Of a DNA stretch of 64,000 nucleotides, positions 44,092-54,200 are shown piece after piece. How positions within the stretch are numbered: position 1 is the first letter of the stretch; the number at the start of each line of letters is the position of its first letter. Made by a program: the position numbers and the translations under genes. Source of the stretch: Closterium sp. NIES-65 (taxonomy: Eukaryota; Streptophyta; Zygnematophyceae; Desmidiales; Closteriaceae); NCBI GenBank assembly GCA_948144175.1, contig CANXME010002006.1, positions 558,001-622,000 of the forward strand, read 5' to 3'. Under the pieces are notes generated by a model. It did not search any database and was not told the origin of the DNA. It saw only the letters and a list, made by a program, of their open reading frames with translations.

Positions 44092-45390
44092 GCTCCTCTA
44101 GAGAAGGCAAGCAGTGCGAGTGCAGCTCTGGCAGCGTGGGCCAAGCGGTCAAAGCAAGGGGGGCAGAGGCAGGGGCAGGCACGCAGAGAGGGGGTTGGTG
44201 GTGGTGGTGGTGGTGTTAACGGTGGCGGTGGAGGTGCTGGTGGGTGGCATGGTGTGGCTCGTAGTGTGTCGGTCGATGTGGTGACACATGGCATGGCCTC
44301 TCAGGCAGCAGAGCTTGGGGGAAACTCTGGAGCAGGAGGAGGAGGGGAAGGAGCAGGAGGAGGAGGGGAAGGAGGAGGAGGAGGAGGAGGAGGAGGAGGA
44401 GGAGGAGGAGGAGGAGGAGGAGGAGGAGGAGGAGGAGGAGGAGGAGGAGGAGGAGGAGGAGGAGGAGGAGGAGGAGGAGGAGGGGTGGGGAAGGTGAGAA
44501 GACATGCAGGAGGGGCTGTGGGTGTGAGTGGCAGCGGGGAGAGAGTGAGGGCGCCGACACTGGAAAGACCACGTGTGCCCATTGCACGGTCAGAGTCAGA
44601 GTCAATCCCTAGGTCGTCCAGTTTCAACAGCCACCACCAGCCACCGCTGCCGCAGCAGCAGGTGCAGGGAGCACACTTAACAGCAGCAGCACAGCTGCTG
44701 CAGCAGCAGCAGGGAGCGCAATCGTCTGATTACTCAAGGTCGGTTATCCGGTCGTCCAGTTTCAACAGTCACCACCAACCTCTGCCGCCCCAGCAGCAGA
44801 TGCAGGGATTGCTGTCATCTGACCACTCTAGGTTGGTTCCCCGGTCGTCCAGTTTCAACAGCCATCACCAGCCACTGCAGCCGCCGCAGCTGCAGGGATC
44901 ACCAGCAGCGGCACAGCTGCAGCTGCAGGGAGCGTACTCGTCTGACCACTCAAGGTTGGTTCCCCGGTCGTCCAGTTTCAACAGCCATCACCATCCTCTG
45001 CCGCCGTATCACCCACCATCACAACTGGCAGCAGCAGCAGGAGCAGCAGCAGCACCACCACTATCACCACTGCAAAAGCAGCACCAGCAGCAGCAACAGC
45101 CAGGTGACAATGTCAGGTCCTGGGGCCATGTCCCAACCGCCGCTTCAGGCTCGAGGCCTGGCTCGGGCCAAGGCTCGAGGCCCGGATCCAGGCCCGGATC
45201 CAGACCTGGGTCGTCCCAAGGGATTGTGAGAAGTGGGTCTGGTTCTGTATTGAACCAAGATGCTCCCATGGTTGCTGGTGCTGTTGCTACGGCCTTGACT
45301 GAAGGAATGCCGAGTGAGGGTAGGGTGGGGTCTGGTGTAAGATTAGCGGTAGGAGCGGTTGGTTTACCCAGGAGAAAGAGTACTAGGTAG
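34942..45390 (+). CDS. CRIB-RhoGAP protein (RopGAP) with giant low-complexity C-terminal tail; 5' end unresolved
   Basis: GTPase-activating protein for Rop/Rac GTPases. Exons: 34942-35080 (5' part of the gene not found), 35620-35740, 36131-36190, 37958-38017, 38674-38904, 39952-45390. The first encodes the CRIB motif (IGAPTGVSHVTHVTFDRFQG, then FLGLP), which binds active Rop. The next five carry the RhoGAP domain: TVFGVRPETLQCSH, the arginine finger in TEGIFRVAA, NLGLVPRNIDVHAIAGLIK, AWFRELPEGLLDRL, NKMNAHNIAVVFAPNMTQ, then IVDPLIGFQHVIKLMDLL. Junctions agree in phase. The last exon gives 1812 aa, of which only about the first 35 belong to the GAP fold. The rest is disordered-looking Gly, Gln, Ser, Pro, Ala and Glu runs. 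Known plant RopGAPs are about 400-500 aa. Exon fragments surround most exons. Confidence 0.85.
35462..35881 (+). repeat. RopGAP second-exon echoes on both sides
   Basis: Upstream 35462 to about 35517: the exon start after its own CAG (TCGGAGTGTGTTTGGGGTGT). Downstream 35840-35881: the exon end (CTGCAGGCGCTGCTCTACAG, GACTTGCAG) followed by GTGCAT. The full exon is 35620-35740. Confidence 0.82.
36280..36319 (+). repeat. RopGAP arginine-finger exon echo
   Basis: Repeats TGGCAGCACAGAACGGCCAC through CCGAGAGCAG, followed by GTGCG, downstream of the true exon 36131-36190. It lacks the arginine finger, which is in the missing 5' part. Confidence 0.8.
36375..36556. repeat. (ATCAACC)n microsatellite in a RopGAP intron
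   Basis: About 25 copies of a 7-bp unit ATCAACC with ACCA and ATCA variants. It is not the plant telomere unit CCCTAAA. Confidence 0.92.
36713..37720. repeat. 23-bp minisatellite, about 43 copies, in a RopGAP intron
   Basis: Unit TGCATCGTGTTGATGTCCAT plus CCC, nearly perfect across 1 kb, with a G variant, one 1-bp insertion near 36809 and a C variant near 37694. Because 23 is not a multiple of 3 and the unit has no stop on the minus strand, all three minus frames stay open with a 23-residue period. I treat these as repeat artefacts, not genes. Confidence 0.95.
37841..37885 (+). repeat. RopGAP fourth-exon echo (5' part with acceptor)
   Basis: After ATGCTGCAG the sequence GTCAACCTGAGTCTGGTGCC and GCGCAACATC repeats the start of exon 37958-38017. 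A 20+ base C tract separates the two. Confidence 0.82.
38512..39137 (+). repeat. RopGAP fifth-exon echoes on both sides
   Basis: Upstream 38512-38628 after ATCCAG: about 115 bp of exon start (AWFRELPEGLLDRLKPEKVA codons) ending at CCCTGC. Downstream about 39030-39137: exon end from CTGCTGGACTGGGCGGTG to ATGGCCCAG followed by GTGGG. The full exon is 38674-38904. Either downstream end could in principle be spliced, giving APNMTQ or APNMAQ. Confidence 0.85.
39361..39537 (+). repeat. Array of tandem acceptors and copy of the last-exon start
   Basis: Four to five copies of a 23-bp unit (ATCGTTGACCCCCTCCCACC plus CAG), each placing a CCCAG acceptor before ATCGTTGACC, the start of the last exon. 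The final copy extends for about 80 bp (ATCGTTGACCCTCTCATCGT to GTGCAGCGCAAGCTCAAG) and matches 39952-40032. Confidence 0.88.
39529..39708 (+). repeat. 13-bp minisatellite derived from the exon echo
   Basis: CTCAAGCACACAG repeated about 13-14 times. It begins exactly at the end of the exon echo (CGCAAGCTCAAG), so slippage at that end seems to have seeded it. Confidence 0.9.
42395..42510 (+). repeat. Coding 18-bp repeats in the RopGAP tail (PQVGSV)
   Basis: CCTCAAGTCGGTTCTGTT and variants, about six copies in frame, encode a PQVGSV/PQVGSD hexapeptide array. Confidence 0.88.
43318..43430 (+). repeat. Coding 18-bp repeats in the RopGAP tail (GRGEGA)
   Basis: GGAGAGGGGGCAGGCAGG, six near-perfect copies in frame, coding GRGEGA. 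Confidence 0.9.
44041..44490 (+). repeat. Poly-Gln and poly-Gly tracts in the RopGAP tail
   Basis: A CAG run at 44041-44090 encodes about 17 Gln. A GGA run at about 44365-44483 encodes about 40 Gly. Shorter Gln and Ala runs lie elsewhere (41221-41250, 41841-41866, 43789-43807). Frame is kept throughout. Confidence 0.92.
44608..45003 (+). repeat. RSSSFNSHH motif repeats in the RopGAP tail
   Basis: Four copies of RSSSFNSHHQPLPP-like segments, spaced about 30-45 residues, most preceded by SSDHSRLVP. The Arg-Ser-Ser-Ser core looks like a basophilic kinase site; that role is inference. Confidence 0.8.
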
Positions 45391-46471
45391 TAAGGGCATG
45401 TTTGTAATGTAATGATGGAGTAATTGGTGTGTTTCGGCTGAAATATGCGGGTGTGGTTGGTTGGGCTGCTTAGGAATACCGTATCTTTCTGTGCGATTGT
45501 CTTGCTGGAAACGTAGTGTAGGCCATCTTTTAAGGTTGTGCAGTGCAATGCTGTGTAATGTGGAAAGAAGGAATCCTTCAATCTACCATATCGTCTGATT
45601 TCCGCCTCAGCACAGCACTGAATGCATGCCTGGGAAGTGGAGAGAGTGTCATGTCATGTACGGTAGTGTTTCTTTGGTTATGGTACCATTTGGAAAGGCA
45701 AATATCTGACCATTGCATTGAAAGTATCATATAATATAAAGCGTTAAAAACAATATGAGCAATATATATAAGGGAGCCCCTCCCCACCAATCGCAAGAGG
45801 CTTGTAAGGAGATCGGTGTGACATTAGACCCAGTTCGAGTCAACGCCCCCCTTGGTGCGAGCTACGGTAGCTGAGAGGAGTATGAGCAATTATTCTCCAC
45901 GAGCATCCATCTTGGTCACTACCACAATACCGGTAGTGTGAATATACATGCTAGCAGTTGGGAGGTTCCAGTGAGGTTGATGCGGGCTTCCGCTTGTTGA
46001 TTAGCTGTGGGTCACACGAGCAGGTAACAGCAGCACACCTGTTGCTGCAAGAATGGGAGGAACCCGTTAGTAAACATGCATTAGTAAACCGACGGTTGCA
46101 CATCAGCAGCTTCAGTAGATTGAAGGTTGCAGATCAGGCTTAGTAGATTGACAGTTGCAGATCAGCTGAAGATGATTGACGGTTGCAGATCAGGCTTAGT
46201 CGATCGACCATAACACGCCAGCTGCTGCTGCATGCTCCGCAACACACCCCGCCCGCACCAAGTTCCGAAAGAACTCTCACCCCGCAACTCTGTTTCGCGA
46301 CGACTAGAACAGAGAGCGCGGTGGTATACCACCAGCAGCAAAGCTCCACCAGCAGCACCCAAGCTCCACACCACCGAACTAACTCAATTCCTAGGATTTC
46401 CAAGTCGACTCAAAAAGCTCGGGCAGCACAGGGAGCAGGGGGGTCAAAGGTTTCAGTATCGGATTGCGTAA
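45391..46471. other. Convergent intergenic region with short tandem repeats
   Basis: About 1.1 kb between the RopGAP stop and the end of the minus-strand ORF. Presumed 3' UTRs; AATATAAAG near 45735 might be part of a polyadenylation region. At about 46088-46200 a unit around TAGATTGACAGTTGCAGATC plus AGGCT occurs four times with variation. No gene seen. Confidence 0.5.
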
Positions 46472-49372
46472 TCATGATCTTGCTGACGCAACTGATGCGC
46501 AGGTCGAGCCGTGGCGGGGATGCGGCCACGACCCTGCTGACGTGGCCTCCTCGAACCACACCTCTAAGCGCTGCGCGACCAGCGACACGGGAGAAACCGG
46601 GCTCGCGACTTCGACGCGCGCGCGCCCGCGCGAGTCGCCCGCCAGGCTGAGCGGACGGATAGGCGTGTAGTACCGCGGCGAGACCGCGCGGCATTGAACC
46701 CGCGCCACGTCAGCACCCAACGGGTTTACGTTCGAAACGGAGTCATTATTAGGAGCGCGTCCGGCGGAGTGCGCTTCGTGAGGGCCATAGCGCGGCGCGC
46801 AGGTTGCAGCGGCCGTAGGTCGAGAATAATACAGCTGATGGCGCCGCGGATTAAGCCCGTAGTGATCGTGAACGTTGGATGACGGTCCCGCGCCACCCGC
46901 GCGCGGCATGGTCATTGCAGTGCTTCGCCCGAGCGGCCCCTGTTGTACTAGCTGATGATTCGCCTGTCGCAACCGCGACCGCGGCCGCTCTTCCTCCTCT
47001 CCTTCCGTCTTGACCTGTCGCGACCGCGGCCGCTGTTCCTCTTCTCCTTCCGTCATGATCTGCCGCGACTGCGGGTGCTGTTCCCGATATCCAATGTCCT
47101 GTGCGGCGATGCGAAATCGCTGCTGCTGCGCGTGGGCTTCGCGGCAGAGATTGGATCGCGGGCAGCTGGACTCGGACCGCGGGCAGTTAGAAGCGTGCGC
47201 AGCTGCGCAAGCGGGCTGCGGAGAGCGGTTTCGAAGCGCGGTGGCTGCAGGCGGTCGCGACGACAACGGCGAGGAACTCAGAGGGGAGAAGGGTAGCGGC
47301 GAGGACGGGGCGGAGGGCGCGAAGTGGGCGGAGGGCGCGAAGTGGGCGGAGGGGGAGATGTGGGCGGAGCGGGAGAAATGGGCGGAGGGCGAGAAGTGGG
47401 CGGAGGGGGAGAAGTGGGCGGAGGGCGAAAATGGGGCGGAAGGGGAGAAAGGGGACAGGGGCGAGAGGTGGCGTTTGAACTCGCAGCTGCGGCCAACATA
47501 ATGTCTGCTTTGATTGGCCCCGCAAAAATTTTCCCCACTACCCGCAGCAGCAGCTGCTGCTTCCGTTCCGTTCGCAGTCGCGCCACCAGCTGTAGCAGTT
47601 TTCCGCGCCGCTGCTGCTGCTACTGCCGGCGGCGAGTACGGCTGGCCGCGGGAGTCCGCTAGTGACTGCAGGCTGCGCTGCGTGCGCGGGGAAGGATGCG
47701 CGGGCTTGGGATACGCGGGCGGGGACGGGACCTCCGCGCAAAATAGACGGCCTGCCCCGTCTTCCCCTCTGAGCGGAAGCGTTCTCGCCCGCCGCATGAC
47801 CCTCGGGCCTGTCGCGGCGGCTTCCCCCAGGGAAAACGCGCCGTCCTCCGAATGCACTGCGTCCGCGCCGGCGCCGGTGGGCGATGCCGCGCGCGCCGTA
47901 CTCCGCGGACTCGTTCGGCGCCGCGAGATCATCCTCGGGCCGCTGGGTGCCACAGTGCACCTAGTTGGACTCGGCTGACTGTAACGGAACGAATTCTCCG
48001 CCCTACCCGCCGCCGCCGCCGCCGCCGCCGCTGCCGTCGCGCAATGCACCGGGGATAGGTCCGCCCCTAGTAATGTGTCTCTGCGGTACTCTGGCGGCCG
48101 CGGGATCCGCCGCGCCCATGGGGAAACGGAGGGCGGGGAAACTTCCGAGGATGGGGAAGCTTCCGAGGACTGCGGTGATTCTACCGAGAGCGCCGTTGGT
48201 TGTCGAAATTTCTCAAGTGCCAGCTGGACAGATCGGCGGTTTGTTGTAGTACCGCTGAAAGAGCGACTCCCCATGGTTGTTAAGCCTCGTTCCACGCGCC
48301 TCGCGTACACCTGCCGTGCTGCCGCAGCCGCCGCCGCTGTTGTCGTCGCCGCGGAAGATGGAGACAACTCTGGGACCGCCGCCGCTCGTGCGGCCTGATG
48401 GGTCGAGCATATGCCGCTGTCCCGCGACTGTGCCACAACTGTCGGGCTCTGCGTCCTTGACGGCGGCTGATGCGGCGGATGATGCGGCGGCGAGCACGGA
48501 CCTCCTGGACTCCGAGCCCCAGACCTGCTGTCGTCGGGCCCCGCGATTGTTGCTGATTTGACGAGTAGGTGCGGGCGACGCTCCCTGTTGAAGCCACCAT
48601 TGTCGCTGGCAGCGGCTGCGGCGGCTGTGGCGGCGCAGATGGGTCGTCGATCAGAGCAGTACTGAGCGCCTCTTCGCGCTGCGTCGTTCGCGGCGCGATG
48701 GCTTACAGAATCGCTGCTACTGCGGCAAGGGCTGGGCGCGAGGTCGTCGCTTTCCGCCGCGGCGCCGTCCGCCACGAGTGTTTCCAGCTCGACCAGGCGG
48801 CGGCGATTTCCGGCGGAGGCCATGCTGATGCTCCGCGCGACGTCATTCCCACGATGCGCCACGGCGACATTACCATATTGCGGCGCGTTTTCACAATCCA
48901 GGGGTACGTCTTCATGACAAGCTGACGGTAACATGGCGGCGGAGCTTGAAGGGATCGCAACGCGGAGCTGCAACCGGCGGGGACCGCCGGACTCCGGACC
49001 GGCTGCGCGTTTTGGTTCCTGGTGCGGTAAAAGAAGCTTCCGTGGCGCGTAAAAAACTTGCAGAGGCTGGACTTGCGAGTGCTCTAGTGATGGCTTGGCT
49101 ACAGTTTGAGGTAGCAGTGTTGCCGCCGCTCGGATGGGTAGCTCCACGCGGGGCAGTGGTGACACCCGACCGCGCCGCGCGAGCAATGGCGTGCTGCTGC
49201 TGCTTCGCGGTGCGACATCATCCGCGCTGCAGTTGGTGGTGGTAAGACCGCTGTTCGAAGTTTCCGATATGCTGTTGCTGCTAGTGCTCCCGCAAGAGCT
49301 GTCTAGGAAATCAAGGGCACTGATGCTGCTGGTATTGCTGCTGCTAAGTGAAGGATTCGTGGTGGTTAGCAT
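46472..49372 (-). CDS. Unrecognised 966-aa Ser/Pro/Ala/Arg-rich protein
   Basis: Single uninterrupted frame from ATG 49372 to 46472. I do not recognise the product. The composition is strongly disordered: Ala runs, many SP pairs (SPSSEVSPPSVSPWARR), and a tandem hexapeptide FSPSAH (about nine imperfect copies, 47290-47440) followed by LSSSPLSSRPP. A more ordered-looking segment near the C-terminus reads LVAQRLEVWFEEAT. No signal peptide or clear membrane segment. Length without stops in a GC-rich, repeat-poor stretch supports real coding, but GC-rich DNA has few stops by chance and a spurious or partial exon is possible. The first Met is in a plausible Ser/Thr-rich start; an upstream exon cannot be excluded. 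Confidence 0.5.
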   Translation of the reverse strand: MLTTTNPSLSSSNTSSISALDFLDSSCGSTSSNSISETSNSGLTTTNCSADDVAPRSSSSTPLLARRGRVSPLPRVELPIRAAATLLPQTVAKPSLEHSQVQPLQVFYAPRKLLLPHQEPKRAAGPESGGPRRLQLRVAIPSSSAAMLPSACHEDVPLDCENAPQYGNVAVAHRGNDVARSISMASAGNRRRLVELETLVADGAAAESDDLAPSPCRSSSDSVSHRAANDAARRGAQYCSDRRPICAATAAAAAASDNGGFNRERRPHLLVKSATIAGPDDSRSGARSPGGPCSPPHHPPHQPPSRTQSPTVVAQSRDSGICSTHQAARAAAVPELSPSSAATTTAAAAAAARQVYARRVERGLTTMGSRSFSGTTTNRRSVQLALEKFRQPTALSVESPQSSEASPSSEVSPPSVSPWARRIPRPPEYRRDTLLGADLSPVHCATAAAAAAAAAGRAENSFRYSQPSPTRCTVAPSGPRMISRRRTSPRSTARAASPTGAGADAVHSEDGAFSLGEAAATGPRVMRRARTLPLRGEDGAGRLFCAEVPSPPAYPKPAHPSPRTQRSLQSLADSRGQPYSPPAVAAAAARKTATAGGATANGTEAAAAAAGSGENFCGANQSRHYVGRSCEFKRHLSPLSPFSPSAPFSPSAHFSPSAHFSPSAHFSRSAHISPSAHFAPSAHFAPSAPSSPLPFSPLSSSPLSSRPPAATALRNRSPQPACAAAHASNCPRSESSCPRSNLCREAHAQQQRFRIAAQDIGYREQHPQSRQIMTEGEEEQRPRSRQVKTEGEEEERPRSRLRQANHQLVQQGPLGRSTAMTMPRAGGAGPSSNVHDHYGLNPRRHQLYYSRPTAAATCAPRYGPHEAHSAGRAPNNDSVSNVNPLGADVARVQCRAVSPRYYTPIRPLSLAGDSRGRARVEVASPVSPVSLVAQRLEVWFEEATSAGSWPHPRHGSTCASVASARS

Positions 49373-50424
49373 GCCGGGCTATGCGCTCGTGGGCTTCGGT
49401 GTGGCAAGGAGGCTGTTGGAAGGGAGGGCTATCTGGGGTGTGTGGCGAATTCAGAGGTAAAGCGCAGGCTGCGACTGCAAGGATTCTGCGAGGCTGTCAG
49501 CACTTGCTGTGCTGTGCTGTATTTCAACGGCAGTGAGAGGGTTTTGAAGCTCCCCCCGACCAACAAAGTTTCGACAGCCGAGCCGAGTCGTTAACTCTGC
49601 ACGGTGTTGCCGAGGCGAGCTGAAGCAAGCTAGGCTGACGTGAGGGAGTACACGTGTAGTTTTTGGAACCATAGTGTACGGAATAATATACACGTGTCCT
49701 GGGACGGATTATGAGATTGGATGAAGAGGTCACATCACACATCCGTCACATCAGATGTCTGTAGTGAGGTGAATCGTGATTCGTGAATCGTGATGAAGCT
49801 CAGTTTGACGCGACGCGATAGTGGTGGTGAGGCGATTTGGAATGAAGGACAGACCGGACAGCGCAAGCAAGTGGGCGACCTAGCTGACAGCCACAATCAT
49901 CTCTCTGGAGTACAGAACAAGACGCCCTCAGAAAGCCTTGTGCGGTTGGAGGACTTGGTGAGACGTTGAGGTAAGTCAGGAAGTGCCTCGTTGGCGACGA
50001 AACGTGTGAAGGAAGAACGAAGGAACTTGCCATCCCCTGAAGTGAACTAGAAAGTACAGTACCAAATCGGATGTGTTGGATTGTCGAAGGGGCAGGGAAA
50101 ATGAAATGTATTCGGCACTAGAGCTGAGTTGGAAAGTGACGCGTGTGGCGTACTGTACTTTCTGCGAGAACTATTCCAGCGTAATTTGTGTTGACTAGTC
50201 AGCACAAGTCGCCCCTGATTCTTACTGTTGCGTGCGCAGTCAGATATTTATTTCGTTTTGGGCCCAGTCAAAAAAGAATGACTGACGCGTGCCACTCAAT
50301 ATGGGTAAAGGCTTGGTAAAATCGGTGGTGCACTACACTGAGCCGAGTGCAAAATCGCTGTACTCTTTTGAAGCCATCACATATAGCAACGTAGCCATAA
50401 TTTTGGACTGTCCTATACTCTTTT
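49373..50424. other. Upstream region of the 966-aa ORF
   Basis: About 1 kb up to the Gypsy-2 LTR. Only a small direct repeat (GTGAATCGTGATTCGTGAAT, near 49770) is visible. Presumed promoter and 5' UTR. Confidence 0.45.
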
Positions 50425-50772
50425 TACGGGTGCAATGAATCGAAGTAGCGAGAATTGCACTAAGGTGTCAAACGAGTACAAAACGTGAGCGAAGGCATGA
50501 GCGAACATTTATACGCGGAACATGCAAACGCTAACGCGGTGCGTGCGAGCTAGCTAGTGCTACGCTGGAAGCAGGGCTCGGGCTAGTCCCGAAGCGTAGG
50601 CCGACACGGCTGATCCAGTAGTGCGAGGTTTGGGAAACAGTGAGTGCGAAGTCGGCCAAGCCCCATTACCAGCAACGGGCGAACAATGGCTGCTGCCATA
50701 CGCGGTGTTGCAGGGTGCTCTAAGGAATATCGAGAAAAATCCTTACACTACCCCCCCCCCCCCCCCCCCCCC
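50425..50772 (-). repeat. Gypsy-2 3' LTR and polypurine tract (minus strand)
   Basis: Read on the minus strand: a G run (50752-50772), TAG, then TGTAAGG at 50747, the same junction as the Gypsy-1 LTR. Shared blocks include GCTCATGCCTTCGCTCA and GTGCAATTCTCG. The far end, near CCCGTAAAA at about 50425, is approximate. It ends the Gypsy-2 element, whose coding part resumes beyond Copia-C. Confidence 0.8.
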
Positions 50773-50779
50773 TCTGAAG

Positions 50780-51214
50780 TGTTGGGCTGAGAAGCCCTAG
50801 GATCTTTGTAGAGTTTAAGGACTGAGTAGGATTGTAATAGCGGAAGCGTTGTAATACAGAGTGGTTGAACCACCTTGCACTAGTATGTGAGAGCAAAGTA
50901 AGTTAGATTAAACAAGCAAATACAAGGTTTATATAAGAGTATAAGGAATACGAATAGATAGATTTAAACCGTTTTACTGTTGCGATTCGATACAGTGCGA
51001 CTCGGGCGACTGCTCAATGTCGAGTCAGTTGTGTGTCCTTGCTGTCGCGCTGTAATTGTCGAGTCAAAGGTCGCTGACCTTTGACTTTCCCGTAACCTCT
51101 AGGCGGTTACCCTAACCTCCGAGGGTTGACTCGTGATGCTTCGATTTGGGCTGCTTCGCTAGTGTCCTGAGTTTCGACACGACAGAGGCGCCTTAAGACT
51201 TATTGTTCCCAACA
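50780..51214 (-). repeat. Copia-C 3' LTR
   Basis: 435 bp; includes the 25-bp hairpin at 51062-51086 and, on the sense strand, a TTATATAAA TATA box. Pairs with 56410-56844; homologous to the solo LTR at 20968-21409. Confidence 0.93.
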
Positions 51215-54200
51215 CTCCCCTTCGCTTCTGGAGTGTCGCTGATGGTGACGTGGCTTTGTCCAGTCAGCAGCATGCAGTACTCGAACTTCTGTTTTCCGAG
51301 CTTCTTGGTCAAATAATCGGCTGCCATCTCGGACGTGGGACAGTAGGATAACTCGAGTCTTCCTTTCTCGATCTCGTCTTTCACGAAGAAGTATCGCAGA
51401 GCGATATGCTTCGTTCTGTTCGCGAATCCGTTTTTGTTGGCGATGCGAATTGCAGATTGGTTGTCGCAGTGCAGGGTGAAGCTGGGTAACTCAGCTAACT
51501 TTGCTTCTTCCAGCAGTTCGCGAAGGTAGAGTCCTTCCTTGGTGGCTGAGCAGAGGGCGATATATTCTGCTTCAGCTGAAGAGAGAGCGATTAGTTCCTG
51601 CTTACTCGACTGCCAGGAGATAGGCCCGATAGGCTCGAGACGATAGACGTAGCCGGTACGAGAACGCCTGTTATCAGAATCGCCGGCATGGTCAGCATCG
51701 ACGTAGCCGATTAGTTTCGTCGTCGTAGCTTCGCCCTTGTAGTAAGTTAGGCCGATCGTCGGTGTGCTCACGAAGTAGTGCAGTGCGCGATCGAGCTCCG
51801 CCATGTGCTCAGCTTCGGGTTTCTTGAGATAGGTGGCGAGTTGACTCGCGGAGTAGGATAGATCCGGGCGACAGGTTACGGCTGCGAAGAGGAGGCAGCC
51901 TAGTTTCCTCTGGTAGTCTCGTATTCCGGCAGCCTTAAGTGGAGCGGGATTTCCTTTGCCGCTTCCTGTCGTGTGGCGGTATGGCGTGGCGATGGCGGTA
52001 GGCGTGAGAGAGAAGCGCTTGGCGATAGTGTCGGCGTATTTCTCGGCGTTGAGGTAGATAGCATTTTCTTCTTCGCGGATGTTGAGCCCGAGATACTGGG
52101 TGACGGTGGAGGAGACGGTGAGCGTGAGGTCCTTCTGCAGCTCCCCTTCGAACCAGGTGATGACGTCGTCGGTAGAGCCGATGTAGAGCAAGTCGTCGAC
52201 ATAGACGATCAGTAAGATGTAGTCAGCGCCTTTGGTGAGGCGATACATTCCTTGGTCGTGAGGCAGTTGTCGGAATCCGATGCGGGTGAGGCGGGTGTGT
52301 AGGTGCTGTTGCCACAGTCGCGGGGCTTGTTTGATTCCGTAGAGCGACTTCTGTAGTTGACAGACTTGGTTGGGGTTTCCGTGAGTGCCGTGTGGGAGTT
52401 CGACGAAGATGTCTGCGTCGACGGGTGCGTAGAGGAATGCGTTGGCGACATCGATCTGTCGCAGCTTCTTCTTCTTCATGGCGGCGACGGCGAGAAGAAT
52501 GCGGAGAGAGGTATGTCGACTAACTGGGGCGAAGGTCTCGGTGAAGTCTCGTCCTTGTTCCTGGTCGAATCCACGCACGACCCAGCGTGCTTTGAACTTC
52601 TCGATTGTGCCGTCAGCTTTCGTCTTGATGCGGAAGACCCATTTCCCGGTGAGAATGGTTTTGTTCCGTGCCACACTTGCGGGAACGACCTTCCAGGTGT
52701 TGCGTTCCTCCAATGCCTTTAATTCCCTGTCCATGGCTTCACGCCATTTTTCCCTGTGTTCCCCCCCCAGAGCCTGCTGAACTGTCGCAGGCTCTTTAGG
52801 AAGAGTGTTGCCGGCAGTCCCGTGGACTGCGGTGACGAGGCCAAGGATTTGTAGCCGAGTCTGTGAGTATCGAGGGAGTTCTGGATCCTCGGGATAAGCT
52901 GCTTCGTCTCCCGCTTCTGGGTCGGGGATGAAATTTGGCCCTATCCTTTCTACTTCGTTGGTGTTGACTGTCGCAGGTGTTACGTAACCGTTGTCGGCGA
53001 AGTGGTAGAAGACTTCGGCGTTGTTACTGTCGCGAGGATTATCTTCATCCATGGGCACATCGACGGAGCAGTACGGGAGAGGTCCGGCTTCCTCCGATGC
53101 GTTGTCGACGTTCTGTTCATCCCAGTCTGCTTCGTCCGCTGCTGAGGCGAAGGCTCGATCACCACGAAAGCCACCTGTGGGGTCCCGATTCTCGTGCAAG
53201 TTGGCGAGGTACGTCTGAAGGGTGAGTCTTTCGTAGAAGATCACATCACGTGCTGCTACTGTTTCCTTTGAGTGGACGTCGAAGATTTTCCATGCGTTGT
53301 AATTTTTCTCGATGCCGAGGTGTAGTCCCCACTGTGCCCGTTGCGAAAATCTTCCCGCTCGTGCTTCTGGGGGTCGGTACTGTACCATGCACCCAAAAAC
53401 TCTCAACATTTTTGTGCTGCCCTGCTTTCGTGTCCACAGCAGATGCGGTGATGAGTTGTTCGGGAGTGACGACGACGAAAGCAAGTTGTGCAGCATGACA
53501 GCATGGTCCATTGCTGCTGGCCACTGGTGGTTGGGTAGCCGCATGCCACGTAGTAGTTTGCGCATGCTGTTCTGCAGGGTCCTGTTCATTCTTTCTGCAA
53601 CACCCTGCTGCTGATGTGCGTAGGGAAGGGAGAGGAGTTGCTTGATCCCCCTTTCCGCCAGGTACTGCTTGAAGCGCTGAGAGGTGTATTCGCCACCTCC
53701 GTCGACTGGAAGCTTTTCAGCTGCGTTCCTGATTCCCTTTCTGCTACCGGTAGCCAAGCGGCGAATGCTGCGAGTGCCATGTCGCGGCTGGGTAGGTTGC
53801 GATGCCAGACGTATCGAGTGGCGGCGTCGATGAAGGTAATCGTGTAATTATAGGTTACTTGGCCTGGTTCTCGATTGTAGAGGATGTCGCTGTAGACTTT
53901 TTCGAGTGGTGCGTATGCAGGTGCGCTCGGGTTGTGGTGAGAAGAAAAAGGTCGATGTGGTAAGTCGGCCTCGGGGCAGATGAGGCAAGTCCCCCGTGCA
54001 TGTTGAAGTTCTCTGCCGTCGAGTAGTAGTAGCGAGTCTTTGTCTAGCACTCCTACTCGTATCGTATTATTTAACACCGTGTTACTTGGATGTCCTGTGC
54101 GTGCGTGCCAGATGTCTTCGGAGGCGCGGTGTCCGGGTGAACGTTGATATGCGTCGGAGTTGGAGTAGAAGCTGGCGATGAAGTTGGCGCTGCGGTGGAC

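Noticed and set aside
44216-44605. Poly-Leu, poly-Ser and poly-Glu ORFs around the GGA tract
   Set aside because: Shadow frames of the RopGAP poly-Gly run.
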